Assembly (NCBI GenBank): GCA_951230915.1 | Contig: OX579635.1 | Coordinates: 38,006,001-38,070,000 of the forward strand | Source: Antitrichia curtipendula | Taxonomy: Eukaryota > Streptophyta > Bryopsida > Hypnales > Leucodontaceae | Direction of reading: 5' to 3' | Length of the DNA stretch: 64,000 nucleotides | Shown: positions 1 to 11,408 of the stretch, piece by piece | How positions within the stretch are numbered: position 1 is the stretch's first letter | Layout: every line of letters begins with the position of its first letter | Position numbers and translations under genes: made by a program | Notes under the pieces: model-generated | Seen by the model: the letters and a program-made list of their open reading frames with translations, nothing else | Databases searched by the model: none | What the model was told of the DNA's origin: nothing

Positions 1-3000
1 GAGCTTGCAAAGCGTCGGGCTCCGTTGGATACGAGGCATCCCAAAGGCAAGCGTAAAGGTAAGTTTTCTTATTGGAACTTGAATTTGTTTTTAATTTCGT
101 GTAAAGTAACGTATTCCTGCCTTTCATCGTTTATTTCTGAACAATAGAAACCCTCAATTGGGCATTTTCTCGACAGATATAGAGGAAACCGGAGTTGAAG
201 ATGGAGCTGTGGAGACGAATGAAGCACTTGTATCTGAACCCAAGGACAAGGAAGCGAAGAAGCGAAAAGCTGCCGATAGCGAAAACAAGCACCCCAACGC
301 AGAGCTTTCGCAGGGAGTAGTTGTTGATCGGAAAATTAAAGATGGTATATCCAGGTCACTTGATTTGTGCAATAGCAGTCTGAATTTTTGCATGACCAGA
401 TTGAAGAGGATGATCCTGAAGGATTGGTCTCTACTGCAAAATGATCACGAAATAACTGTGATGGCTTAGTAACTAGATTTTTCTGTTTGTTGGACGACAG
501 CTAAAATTCCAGCAGTGAAGGGCTTGCCAAAAGATACGAAAAAGCGTCCGCGTGAAGAGGGCAAAGCTTCCGATCTTCAGAGGTGAGCATGTTGTCTTAC
601 AGCCTTTAGTTGATATTGAGTGTAACTCGCAGCTGGGTTACAAAAATTTTCAAATTTCTGCTTTTTGTTTATGCATTGTTGCACTTTAAATGAGACTCGT
701 CACTCCCAAGTATATCATTGCATCTTCTTGCTAGGTGTCATGAAGGCATTGAATGCTCGAACTGAGAATGAATACTAGCTCATAAGTGCACAATGTCTTT
801 ATTCTTTGCATTCATTGAAAGGTGCGCTGTTTGCTAATGCAGACCTGCACGGACAGTTGTTATAGGCTGTCTGGAAAATCCGAAAATGGTAGAGGCTGCG
901 ATTGCGAAGGCCAAGAAACTAGGCGCAGTGGAAGATGTGCGTCGTCCTGTTCCGGAGGCTGAACTCATCAGTCGGGGTATTGTTCTACATTTCATGATGT
1001 CATTGCGAAGAAAGATTTTAAACCTGCGCTATCGGTAGTGTGACTCTGCGATGGTACCAGTTTCTATGAAAATCTACTCGTAAATTGATCACCGAAACTT
1101 ACTATGTCAACTGCACTTTAATCGTAAGTTGCATGGAGATTGTCAGTACTTGGTTGTCATATTTGGTGCAGGATGCAATCATGTATTGTATCTTATTTAC
1201 TTGTCTGTTGTACCGTTTGCAGGTTTGGCGAAGGATGGGTGCAGGGGAGAGGCCGTAGACATCGTTTACTCTTCAGTGAAAGCAGCATGTCAAGCTGTAG
1301 CGGCTCTTCACAGGCAGAATGTAGGAGGCGGAGGTGCTATTTGGGCTCGCCAACTTGGTGGAGAGGTAATTCTTTCATACAATTTTCACTTGTGGGTACT
1401 AAGTTTTCTGTTTAGCAGTAATACAAATAAATGTTTGAAACTTCAAGCCGTTTTGCGTATATGCATCTCAGTTAGTGATAATGACGAAATACCCGTGTTT
1501 GTTTGACAAAAAGATTAAGGCTGAGATAGATTTCATTTGACCAATCCTGTTGAGGTTTCTGGTAGTCCTTAAGCGTCAAAACGAACAGCAAGCGCTTTCA
1601 ACGAGGTGATTTCAGGACTTAATTTGTGCTTGAATCTAAGCGTGTTTCTTGGATGAGTAGATGGAAGTCGGCTTGACAAAATGTTTTACCTTTAGGGTGT
1701 CAAGGTCATGAGAAGTTGTGTCAGTCTAGGCTTGCGATGGTCGAGGACTTTGAACGGGTGTAAAGGTTCATTCAGAATGAGCCAAGTAAGAGAACAAGGA
1801 GGATGAAATGCACTGGGCACCGAGTGGCACAAGCAAAGGTTGTGTTAATGAGAGAGATGCTACGGGCTTAGAAAACCCTTTCTGACTGGTTATCGTTGTC
1901 TTACTTGTTGTCATGAAGTAGATCGATAGGCTGTCTATGGTCTGTAGCTCAAGAAGGATGAAATTGCACTGGGCACTGATTAGCATGAGCAAAGCTTGTG
2001 ACTGTGAGCGAGATGCTTTGGGCCTAGAAAACCCTTTTCTGACTTGTGCAACTAGGTTATTATGTTGTGCAACTAGGCTCTGGAACGCTTTTGGTTATGA
2101 GTAGTTCAGAGTGAAATTCAGAGTGAAATGAGATTAATGTTTTGTGCGTAGATATCTGTTTTCTGCTAGGGCTTCTATTGCTGGTTTATTTTGCTACATT
2201 TATTGTCGTCTTCTCAATATCCAGTTTTACTCATGGAGGATGAAACGCACTGGGCACCGATTATCACGAGCAAAGTTTGTGATCATGAGTGAGATGCTAC
2301 GGGCCTAGAAAACCCTTTTCTGACATGTGTACCTCGATTGTGGTAACTGTGTCGCGTGTTATTTGTGTATGATGGATTGCATCTGTTGAGATATTGGGTA
2401 CGGATGTTGAGGAGGATGAAACGCACTGGGCACCGAGTGGCACAAGCATGCTTGTGTTCATGAGAGAGATGCTACGGGCCTAGAAAACCCTTTTCTGACT
2501 TGGTTCATTCTTTTATTGTTTTCTCACATGTTACCATAGCTGGGACATGTTGCGCCGTTTGTCTGTTTTGTATGTACGAGGAGGATGAAATGCACTGGGC
2601 ACCGAGTGGCTCAAGCAAAGCTTGTGTTCATGAGAGAGATGCTACGGGCCTAGAAAACCCTTTTCTGACTTGTGCTTATTTCAAAAATAAATTGTGTGTG
2701 TCAGCATAACCTAGACAAACTGTGCTTTTTGTCTGTGTTGCGTGTGTACAAGTAGGATGAAATGCACTGGGCACCGAGTGACACAAAACTGTGTTCATGA
2801 GAGATATGCTACGGGCCTAGAAAACCCTTTTCTGACTTGTCCGTACTCCCTGGGTGTCTTCTAGTCGTGTATTCTAGTTTTCTTTTCTTTTCCACGATTA
2901 GTAAAGATCCGACGTGATGCATTTTAATGCTGTGGGTAACGAGTTACCTGGATGATGACTATTCCAGTTTGTGTTATGCTTCGACTTCTGTAAAATGTTC

Positions 3001-6000
3001 TTGAAACTCGAAGCGTTTAGCTTGACACCAAAGGTGTCATTTAATGTTGTCGACAGTGTAGAACTAGGTTGAAGTTCAAGAATGATGAAACGCACTGGGC
3101 ACCGAGTAGCACAAGCTAAGCTTGTGTTCTTGAGCGAGATGCTACGGGCCTAGAAAACCCTTTTCTGACTTGTGCTCATCCTCAACTTAGTGATCGTTTT
3201 GTTTGGTTTCTGGAGTATGTCGCCTTGGTCATGAACGTTTTCTTCTTGGAAAGAACGGAAATGGTATCCCGCTCTATCAGAAGAATTATTAACATAGTAA
3301 TTTGCTGTCTTAGCACCTGAGTGACTCGTCCGTAGTAGTGGTTTGTGTATTAAATTCTCATGTCTTGGCTGCAGGGTGCGAAGCTGAAAAAATGGCGACT
3401 CATCGTTCGAAATCTTCCCTTCATGGTAACTAAATCCTCTCATGATTTCACTTGTTTAGTTGATAACATGGATGCTTATGTGTCAAATTCTAATTGATGT
3501 AATTTGTGTTTACAGCTCAAAGAACAGACCTTGCGTCAGTTATTCTCGTCGTCAGGGTTCGTTTGGGAAATTACCATTCCTAGGAAACCGGATAACTCGT
3601 ACGTTTCTATTCCTCCTTATTTTTTTGCTCTTTAGTTCCTCTATGAACTGGGAATCCTGCAAGCGGGCAGTAAAACTTCCAAGACCTAACTGTATTAGCA
3701 CTTTTTTGGAGCCAATCTGTAGTGGAGATTCTGACTTTTCAGAAAGCACCCGACATAGATCGGTTCCTATTGGACAGTTGCACACAGAAGTATTTAATTG
3801 GCTGTCATTTTTGAACCCATTCAGATCGAAAGGATTTGCATTTGTTGGTTTCACCTGCAAGGCAGACGCTGAGAAGGTAAACTAGCTACTCTTACAGTAG
3901 AATTCCCAAGTTAATTGTTGCCCTGCTGAATTCTATTTTTTTCCTCCTACCAAGTGTCTAAGTGTCGTGGAATTAGCTTGATGTAAATACTTTCATGATC
4001 TTAAAGTTGGTGTGTGTCAAGAGACGAGGTAAACAATTTAGCCTTCTAATCAGCTTAAGAAAATTTGCAGGCAATCAAAGCAGTTAACGGGACATTGGTC
4101 AGCAAGAGACCTATTGCGGTAGATTGGGCAATGGCAAAACGAGAGTTTGAAGCTGTTGCAGCTAAAGCTTCCCCTCTAGGTATGCCCTTTTTCTTTTTCC
4201 TGCTCTGGCCATTCAGCACCTTCTACTGGTGCTTTTGGAGGTATCTGACATTGTGATTATGCAATATCTCGATTCTCATCTGTATACCGCCTTGACAGAA
4301 GAAACTCGTGATGACGATGACGACACTGCTAGTGAGGATGAAAGTGACGAAGGCAGTGAGGAGAGAGAAGGAGACGGAAGTGAATCTGATGAGGATACCG
4401 AATTCGCAGTAAAGGCTACAAAGAAATTAAAAGTCGATGTTCTGAAGCCTGGAAAGCAAATCGCGGATCTGGATATGGCAAGCAGCGATGACGAGGATGA
4501 TGGTGACGAGGAAGATGACGAGGATGAAGATGAAGATGATGAGGACGAGGATTTAACTGAAGAGAAAGTCGTTGATTATTCAAGAGAGAAAGAGTTAGCA
4601 AATAGGGTTTTTGAGAGAGTGGTGGCCTCAAGCAAGGCACAAGAGCAAGATGAAGCACTGTCTGATGATGACGCTGAAATAGAAGTGAAGAAAGTAGCCC
4701 CTAAAAAGGTTTCCGCCAAGGACACTAAAGTTCCTGTAAAGGAAACCAAAATTTCTGAAACAAAAGCCTCAGTAAAGGAAGTCAAGAAACCAGAATTAGC
4801 GGAGCCGTCTAAGAAGACTAAAATGAGCGAACCTGTCGCAGAAACCTCACAGGAAGATAGTTTGAACAGGACAGTTTTTGTCAGGAACTTGCCGCTGGAG
4901 GCTAAAATTCAGGACTTGCGTCGTCAATTTTCTGAGTTTGGTGAAGTGAAATCGTTTCGACTGGTGCTCCACCCAATCACAAAGTAAGCTTTGAGGGTAC
5001 TCATGTTTTTGGGTTGGTATGGTATACCTTATCTATTGAAAATTACGTCTGATTACTCTTATTTCGGCATCTTCTGCTGATTCTCACCCAGTATTTTCTT
5101 TTTTCTTTACAGGAGACCCAAAGGAACTGCTTTTGTGGAATTTGTTACCGCTGGGGGTGCCCAAGAAGCAACTTCTGCTGCAAGTCGGTCTGAGGCAGAT
5201 GGTGGACTTGTTGTTGGAGGGCGAAAGATAACCATGAATTTGGCGTTGGACCGTGATCAAGCTAAACAAGTGGCGAGGCAAATGTCTAGAGAGCAAGACG
5301 ATCACGATCGACGGCATTTGAAACTTGCAAAGGTGCAGATTTTACTTTTCATCCGCCATCCAAAATACTTGGAAGATAATATTCTTGTTGCTCTCTGCAT
5401 CGCTTGTAGGTTTCCATTTTTCTCTTTCAACTTCTGCCGCGGTGTGAGAACTTGGAAGAAGCTGAACGCTTAGGTAGATAAACTGGACAGTTCAAGCGTT
5501 CTGGACAGATACGTCAACGAGTGAACAATCATTCCAATTCTCGTTGACAGTCGAAGAGCAGTTCTAGACTTGAAGTCAATGTGTTGGATTCTGACATATT
5601 GTCAGCTGCTTACTTTGAATTTTCTGCTACTGCAGGAGGGCTTAATAGAGGAAGGGACGCCTGCTGCTCGTGGTTTATCCAAGGGGGACCTTATGAAACG
5701 CAAACAGTACGTTAATACATACAGTTTTTGGAATGTGTGGTGGAGAAGCGTCAAATTGCTCTTGAAAGTTTGCTTATCAACGATACTTGGGGTTCGGAGT
5801 GCTGCTTTCTCTTCTGACAAATTAGAGAGGTTTTCTGATCCTTTTTGGTGCTTTGTCAGGATTGAGCATGAGAAAGCAACTAAATTGCGAAGTCCAAATT
5901 TTCATGTTTCTACAACTAGACTTGCTGTACATAATGTTCCGAAAGATATGACTGAAAAGGAACTCAAGCGGCTGTTCATCGAAGCAGTTAAATCCAGAGC

Positions 6001-7479
6001 ATCGAAACAGCAACCTGTATTGAAGCAGGTTCGTCGTCTTTTGCTGCTGTGAAGTTACCTCGGTGATTAAGTGTCATTATTGAGCTTTGTTCTTTTGTGA
6101 GAGAACTCCCAGGTAACTGTACTATGTGCTGCAGATGGTCTCTTGCAGCAATCTGTGTCTTTAGGTAACTTTCGTTTTGTGGTCGGAACTGTACTGTATA
6201 TTTTGAATCTCACATAGAAAGCCCGATTCTTGGCTTTTAGGTGAAAATCTTGCGGGATGAGGTAAAGGGAATGCCAGGAAGCGGTGGAAAGTCTCGAGGG
6301 TCTGCTTTCGTAGAATTCACTGAACATCAGCATGCTCTTGTGGGTTTGCGGGTTCTCAACAACAATCCAGGTGTGTTTTCTCTGTAAAATGCAATTTTTT
6401 TTGCTGAGTGTGGATTTCAGCAGTGTGTACTGATTGAGATATTCCTCGTAAACCTTACTTTGTTCATTTTTGGTACTAAAGTAATCTGTCGTGGATTAAT
6501 AAAAATTTCTTATATTTTCATTTGGGAATTTCCAATTATGGGCAAATTCTGACTGTTATTTTGGTTACGTTTGTTCAGAGACATTTGGACCAGAGCACCG
6601 TCCTATCATTGAATTTGCTATTGAAAACTCCCAGAAACTAAAGCTGAGAGCAACGCGGGAAGCACTAGCTAAGAGTAGGCAAGCTAAGACTGCAAACGAT
6701 GGTGCGGATGGGCAAAGGGATGGATCCAACAAGAAGGCTAAGAAGTGGGAATCAAAGAATGGTACGGAATCGTCTGTGAAGGACATGGGGAGATCTGCTG
6801 GTGACAGCGGTGAGGCACATGATGTTGATCAACTGGGAAAAAGAAAATGGGAGAAGAAAGGCAAAAACAGAAAGAACACAGACCAGAAATCAGAGCCTGT
6901 CATGTCCAAACAGGAAACAGGTACAGAAGCCAAAGGCTTTGCTATAGAAGGGAAGAAGCCTAGTAAGAAACGCCAGAAACTTGAAGAGGGCAAGTTTGTG
7001 AAGCAGGACAGATCCGCAAGTGAGAAAGCCAGCAATGGTCAAACTAAGAGCAGTAAAAGGACTCCAGACAAGGCTCAAGCAGTTAATATAGCTCGAGTTA
7101 CTCCTCAGGTATTTCCATAACCGGCTTCACTAATACTGCTGACGTACCTTGTTTGGGTTTCGAGTAAGAGCTTGATATGAGCAATCAGCTCACCACCATT
7201 ATAATGAGATTCTCATTTCAAGTTGCTATCCTAGCAGTCGTGCCTAATTAACGTGCCATGCAAATTTTGCAGAGTGGAAAGGGGTTGCAATCTAGGAAGC
7301 CCTCATCTGGGATAACCCAAGATAAGGTCTCGGCAGAAAAGACTAGGCGAGGGAAGAAGCAACCTGAAGTTGTGGACAAGCTGGACAAGCTGGTTGCTGA
7401 GTACCGCACGAAGTACTTCAACACCCCTACAGGATCAAATTCAAAAAGTGATGCAGATTTAAAACGGTGGTTTGAGTAA
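1..7479 (+). CDS. RBM28: RBM28/Nop4-like nucleolar RNA-binding protein (5' end missing)
   Basis: Sixteen exons were joined at GT-AG sites: 1-58, 177-344, 501-582, 843-976, 1223-1365, 3375-3425, 3516-3598, 3825-3876, 4071-4179, 4299-4983, 5113-5332, 5636-5706, 5860-6028, 6241-6370, 6579-7108, 7273-7479. Together they make 2892 nt, an open frame of 963 residues ending in a stop. The N-terminus, probably including a first RRM, lies before the window. Visible parts are a degenerate RRM (about residues 105-195), an RRM with RNP2 LIVRNLPF and RNP1 KGFAFVGF (about 200-285), a very acidic Asp/Glu stretch, an RRM with VFVRNLPL and KGTAFVEF (about 484-570), a further RRM with SRGSAFVEF (about 640-745), a Lys-rich tail and a terminal RWFE motif. 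RBM28/Nop4 proteins act in large ribosomal subunit assembly in the nucleolus. The identity rests on this domain order and on the conserved linkers and C-terminus. The fifth intron in the window hosts a snoRNA cluster. Confidence 0.93.
1796..1890 (+). ncRNA. C/D-box snoRNA, copy 1 of 7
   Basis: C-like box GGATGA at 1801-1806 and D box CTGA at 1882-1885. The D' box (CCGA) follows the guide GCACTGGGCA. A hairpin-forming stretch lies between D' and a C'-like GAGATG. The 3' guide region differs slightly from the other copies (GGGCTTAG rather than GGGCCTAG, and one T fewer before the D box). It lies in the sense orientation inside an RBM28-like intron, so it is probably released from the spliced intron. 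Confidence 0.75.
1951..2047 (+). ncRNA. C/D-box snoRNA, copy 2 of 7
   Basis: C-like box GGATGA at 1956-1961 and D box CTGA at 2039-2042. This copy has a canonical D' box CTGA directly after the conserved guide GCACTGGGCA. CAAG before the C box can pair with CTTG after the D box as a terminal stem. Confidence 0.75.
2233..2328 (+). ncRNA. C/D-box snoRNA, copy 3 of 7
   Basis: C-like box GGATGA at 2238-2243 and D box CTGA at 2320-2323. The D' guide GCACTGGGCA and the 3' block ending AACCCTTTTCTGA are conserved, while the flanking intron DNA is unrelated to that of the other copies. Confidence 0.75.
2409..2503 (+). ncRNA. C/D-box snoRNA, copy 4 of 7
   Basis: C-like box GGATGA at 2414-2419 and D box CTGA at 2495-2498. 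The internal hairpin CACAAGC/GCTTGTG is perfect, with a very short loop. Both guide regions match the other copies. Confidence 0.75.
2578..2673 (+). ncRNA. C/D-box snoRNA, copy 5 of 7
   Basis: C-like box GGATGA at 2583-2588 and D box CTGA at 2665-2668. The internal hairpin is CAAGC-AAA-GCTTG with one outer mismatch. Both guide regions are conserved. Confidence 0.75.
2750..2840 (+). ncRNA. C/D-box snoRNA, copy 6 of 7
   Basis: C-like box GGATGA at 2755-2760 and D box CTGA at 2832-2835. The internal hairpin is shortened and changed on both sides (ACACA/TGTGT), but pairing is kept. CAAG/CTTG terminal stem. Confidence 0.75.
3078..3173 (+). ncRNA. C/D-box snoRNA, copy 7 of 7
   Basis: This is the only copy with a canonical C box (TGATGA, 3083-3088). 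The D box CTGA is at 3165-3168. The hairpin CACAAGC/GCTTGTG is perfect, and CAAG/CTTG forms a terminal stem. It ends about 200 bases before the next exon. Confidence 0.8.
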
Positions 7480-8272
7480 GTGTTTTGCAGGCCACTAGGA
7501 TCGACTCCCCTTTGTATTGACCACTCCTCACAGTCTTAACTACGTGATTGGTAAGGCTGATGATCCATTTGGTTGACGGTGACCGATTTTGTATTCCTAA
7601 TCTTGAATTTTCTGATAGATTTTGCGATCCCAGCCTTAGTTTTATGTTGATGTAGCTTTCAGTTTTGAATGAGTGTACAGAAGGGGATCCAGTAAGAGCA
7701 GTGTGTCGATGACTGATCACTACTCAGGACCGCAGTGCTCCGTTTGTTAGGTACCAATAACTTCATTAATCTGAAAGGACTTTTTTGTCTTTTTCTCCGA
7801 TTGAATATCAGGCCTAGTTGCTTGGAACTTTCTGTCCTTATATTGATTCTCCTTGACCCGGGTGTTTGCTGGGAACGTTGTCACGTTGTGGCTTCTATCC
7901 GAACATACAGCGAACTCATGAATGTCTGTCTTTGCAACTCAGTTTTTTACAAGATTTTTTTTTTTATATGTACAGGACCAATGATTGGATGAGTTGTATA
8001 CCTTTCCTTTGCTTTTGTGACACTAATTTTCTTAAAGGAAAAGGTAACTCTGGACGTGTGGTCACAAAATAAATATTATTGAACCAAATAGAATCTCTAT
8101 ATGACCAAATCAAAAGTGCTAAAAATATTCAGCTAACCAGATGAAAAATTATCCTTTCCCAATTGGATCTCCTATCTACAATTATTCATTTGTTCCAAAC
8201 GAACTCTTGAAATCTCTGATGTGAGCAATTTTGGATTTGTATAAAACCTTGTAACATTCTTGGATAGTGAGC
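7480..8272. other. 3' flank of RBM28-like gene
   Basis: The 3' untranslated region is probably in the first few hundred bases. No coding exon, RNA gene or inverted-repeat element was recognised here. Confidence 0.5.
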
Positions 8273-8274
8273 TA

Positions 8275-8602
8275 AGGTAACAGGTCCAGAAATCGCCCAC
8301 CTAAGAGTTGAAACTGAATTTTGGGAAGGCAAAGCTTCTTGAAATATTTTTCAGTAAATTTTCCTTGAAAGAGAAGTGGATTTGGCATCTAATCTAAGTC
8401 GTTTCATATTTTTTGGAGCTTTTTGAAATTAGTTATGAAATTTTGAAGTTGAACTGGCATAGGGCTCCAAAATTGTTCACCACTGAAATGTACATTGTTT
8501 GTACATCAGTGAAGGCTATGAAATAACAGCATGTACAAATCGTGTACATTTTATAGATGGGCAGTTCTTAATGCCCGAACTATTCTTGAGCCTGTGTTAC
8601 CT
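8275..8602. mobile_element. TA-flanked MITE, AGGTAAC family, copy 1
   Basis: The ends are imperfect inverted repeats: AGGTAACAGG at the left, and the complement AGGTAACACAGG at the right. A TA dinucleotide lies on each side (8273-8274, 8603-8604). Most of the 328-bp interior recurs at 46224-46559. There is no coding capacity. Size, TA target and ends suggest a Tc1/mariner-type non-autonomous element. Confidence 0.75.
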
Positions 8603-8604
8603 TA

Positions 8605-9523
8605 GAGTACCCTTTCACTTTTGTGTCTCTTGTCATCTCTTACAATTTAAAAAAAAGCTTTTTGGATTGTAGAGGTCGCTCTTGCAAAGGAAGTCAACAT
8701 CAACTTGTTAGATTTGTCAAGACACTTGCTTACCTAGTATTAGATAGGTGGAAGGGAAGAAAGAATGGTTTGGATGGATCCAATGCAAAATTCTTGAATG
8801 CAAACTTTTTTTCCAATTAAAGAACTATAGTTTGTATATATATTTGTGTGACAATGCTATAGATAGAACCTTTCTAAAGTGATAGGGCCCGGATTGTGTG
8901 CCAATATTATGATGGAGAGGTATATTGATTTAGAGAGGATCTACACATTCAAGAATTTGCAATCTTTGTGTAAATGACATTGTCTAGGATGCACATTGGG
9001 TTTTGTGGGCAAGTTGTCAGAGACACTTGTCAATCTCAAAACACACATGCCAAGAACAATACTAGGACAACACCTTTCTTGTTGCACACCGACATACAAA
9101 CATGACAATGTGCTACCACTTATTTTATTCCCCAAGTCGGAGTAGCCATGCATTATTATATTAGAGAGTTTTATTGGCTTATAGAGTGTTGACTTCGAGA
9201 GGTTTTATATGTACTCTAGAAAATTTACCCCACACTTCATGTTCAAAAATTTTATGCACATTTAATTTCAACCTTTATAAATCATTGTCTAAAATGTACT
9301 CCCATTGTTTACAAGAGTTTGAGGGTGGTTTTAGAAATACTTATTTCCAACACTTCGAAAATTCATAGTTATTCATAAGGGGGCCAAAAAACGCATTCTA
9401 AGAGAATTTTCAATCCTCTTTTGACTCCCAACAAGACCCAACAAAACCTTTTTCAATATATAATATAGACAACCATGTTGAATTCACCCTCATTTGGTCA
9501 GTTTTAGGTGTGGTTACCTTATC
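8605..9523. other. AT-rich intergenic DNA
   Basis: No gene seen. Only short unsupported open frames are present. Confidence 0.5.
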
Positions 9524-9527
9524 TTAA

Positions 9528-10549
9528 CCCCTAAAGGACCAAAGTCCCCTCGGGGGACACTTGGGATTTCGGGCAAGGTCGTTCAAAGTGGTTTTTTGAC
9601 CTGATTTTTTGAAACTTTTTGTGTGCGTGTAGCTTCTCACAAGCTTCGCGTACATATAATTTTCATCATAATCCGACATGTGATGTAGAAGTTATGATGT
9701 TGTTTACCTCCAAAGCAGTTCGTAGGGCAGCTGTGGCAAAGGAATCGCTGTTTGACTGTGCAGGGGCAACTGAAATTTTTGGCAAAAGTAGAAGCCACTC
9801 TGCCACCATTATTGAAAATCATCTGTCATGAAAATCAAAAGAGAGAGAAGTACTTGGTTGGAAACTGTGGGAAGAAGTGCACTTGTACTAAAACTGAATG
9901 AGAACTCCCCGGGAACCTATTGGGAACATCTTGGGTCCCTTTTTACAAGGGCTGCCCACTCTGTAATCTATTTTGGTGACTACTGCGAACTTTGGAAGGT
10001 CATAGAAATGAGAGATTTTCACTTTTTTGAGAAATTTTTGTTCCTACTAGTGAATTATGAGTATATCTATGTATCCACCGTTCGGATTTTCTATATCTAT
10101 AAGTATGTGGTGGGAAATTTGATTCGAAAATTCAGTAGTGTATTGCCAATTCTTGGGACATTGTGGCATTACAAGAATTTTTGGCATGTGCTCGGGATGT
10201 TGAATTGATATTAAAATTGGTATGCATATGCCTAACTTCATTACCTATAAGAAAAAATTTAAACCTATGGTGTGTAGTGCAAAAAATTTGAGCACAAGGT
10301 GGTCAAAGTCATCTGAAATTCTGGGGCACAGTGGGAAAAAAAAAAACTTTTCACTTTGAATTCAAATATCTCTCAATCCGTAAGGTCAAATTTGATGAAA
10401 TTTTTATACCATCCTCTCAAAGAAGTTAAATTTAAGATCCTACGGTTACATTTTCAAAAAAACTATTTTTGAAACTTCGTGAATGAACGCAGCAGAAACG
10501 GCAGTTTTCAGTGGTTTCGGAGCCAGAAAATGGCTTGGTCCTTTAGGGG
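9528..10549. mobile_element. TTAA-flanked element, family A, copy 1
   Basis: A 1022-bp element with terminal inverted repeats CCCCTAAAGGACCAA, bounded by TTAA at 9524-9527 and 10550-10553. Near the left end is a GTCCCC/GGGGAC palindrome. The right third resembles the right thirds of the elements at 33559-35593 and 52190-53134. No transposase is encoded. TTAA targets with CCC-type ends are the signature of piggyBac-like transposons. Confidence 0.75.
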
Positions 10550-10774
10550 TTAAGTCCAATTTGGGCCTCTTGGTTCAACAAAATGATATCCACTTGATGG
10601 CCACCTCTCCTTCCTTATTCATGTAAAGCACATGATTGGACATCAGTTTACACTTTTCATTATTTCATTCCATTTTTATTTATATATAATAGTAGTATAA
10701 AACCATAGTAGAAACCATAGCAGTTCACAAAAAACACATAATTTACATAAAGGTCTAATTCAGCACTCGGGTGT

Positions 10775-10882
10775 TGAAATTGAATTTCCACGCCAGATTC
10801 TCAAGGATTCACATCACCTCAAGATGAAATGACGTGCGGCACTTTTTTACAAAAATGACTTAATTTATGCCAACTCTGACCT
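10775..10882. repeat. Dispersed repeat shared with 44283-44403
   Basis: About 110 bp including TCTCAAGGATT, ACATCACCTC and ACAAAAATGACTTA in the same order and spacing as at 44283-44403. The class is unknown. Confidence 0.55.
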
Positions 10883-11110
10883 TCATGTAGGATACTTCCT
10901 TGTAGAACGGGTGGATGAATGAGTCTTGGTTAGTATTGGTGTGGCGTGTCTTCCCTGACAATGAGGACATTTGAATGTTCCTGTCCACAGTAAGGCAAGT
11001 GAGCCCATTATGGCAAAAATGGGAGCAAGCCCATTGTGGGCAAAATTGTAATGGTGGTGGACGTTCCAGTTCTGCGGAATTGCAACTTTTGTTTCAGCAT
11101 GATTTACTGA

Positions 11111-11149
11111 TCGGGCGGTTCTAGGGTTTAGGGTTTAGGGTCGGGCGGT
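11111..11149. repeat. Short interstitial telomere-type repeat
   Basis: About three TTTAGGG units at 11122-11140, flanked on both sides by the direct repeat TCGGGCGGT (11111-11119 and 11141-11149). It lies about 270 bp before the dehydrogenase start codon, so it may also act as a telobox promoter element. Confidence 0.65.
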
Positions 11150-11408
11150 GGAAGCTTTCTTAACTGCGGAAGATGCGAATCATGTATACTCTGATGCTGA
11201 TGTATTTGGAGACGCCGCAGAAGGATTAGCTGTGATTGAGGATTAGTTGTTGCAAATGCATTGGCAAGCCCGCGGCATCGCTGTTCTCTTCTCCACATTT
11301 TCTTTTGTCCAGGCGTGTCAAACAGGGGATTGATCTGATCACTTCACGGTGATTGATGTGAGCTCTGATTCCTTCTGGATTGTTGTTGCGGGGGAGAGAT
11401 TGGAAAGG

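Noticed and set aside
1768..2709. Short frames overlapping the snoRNA copies
   Set aside because: They repeat because the snoRNA units repeat, and they lie inside a spliced intron.
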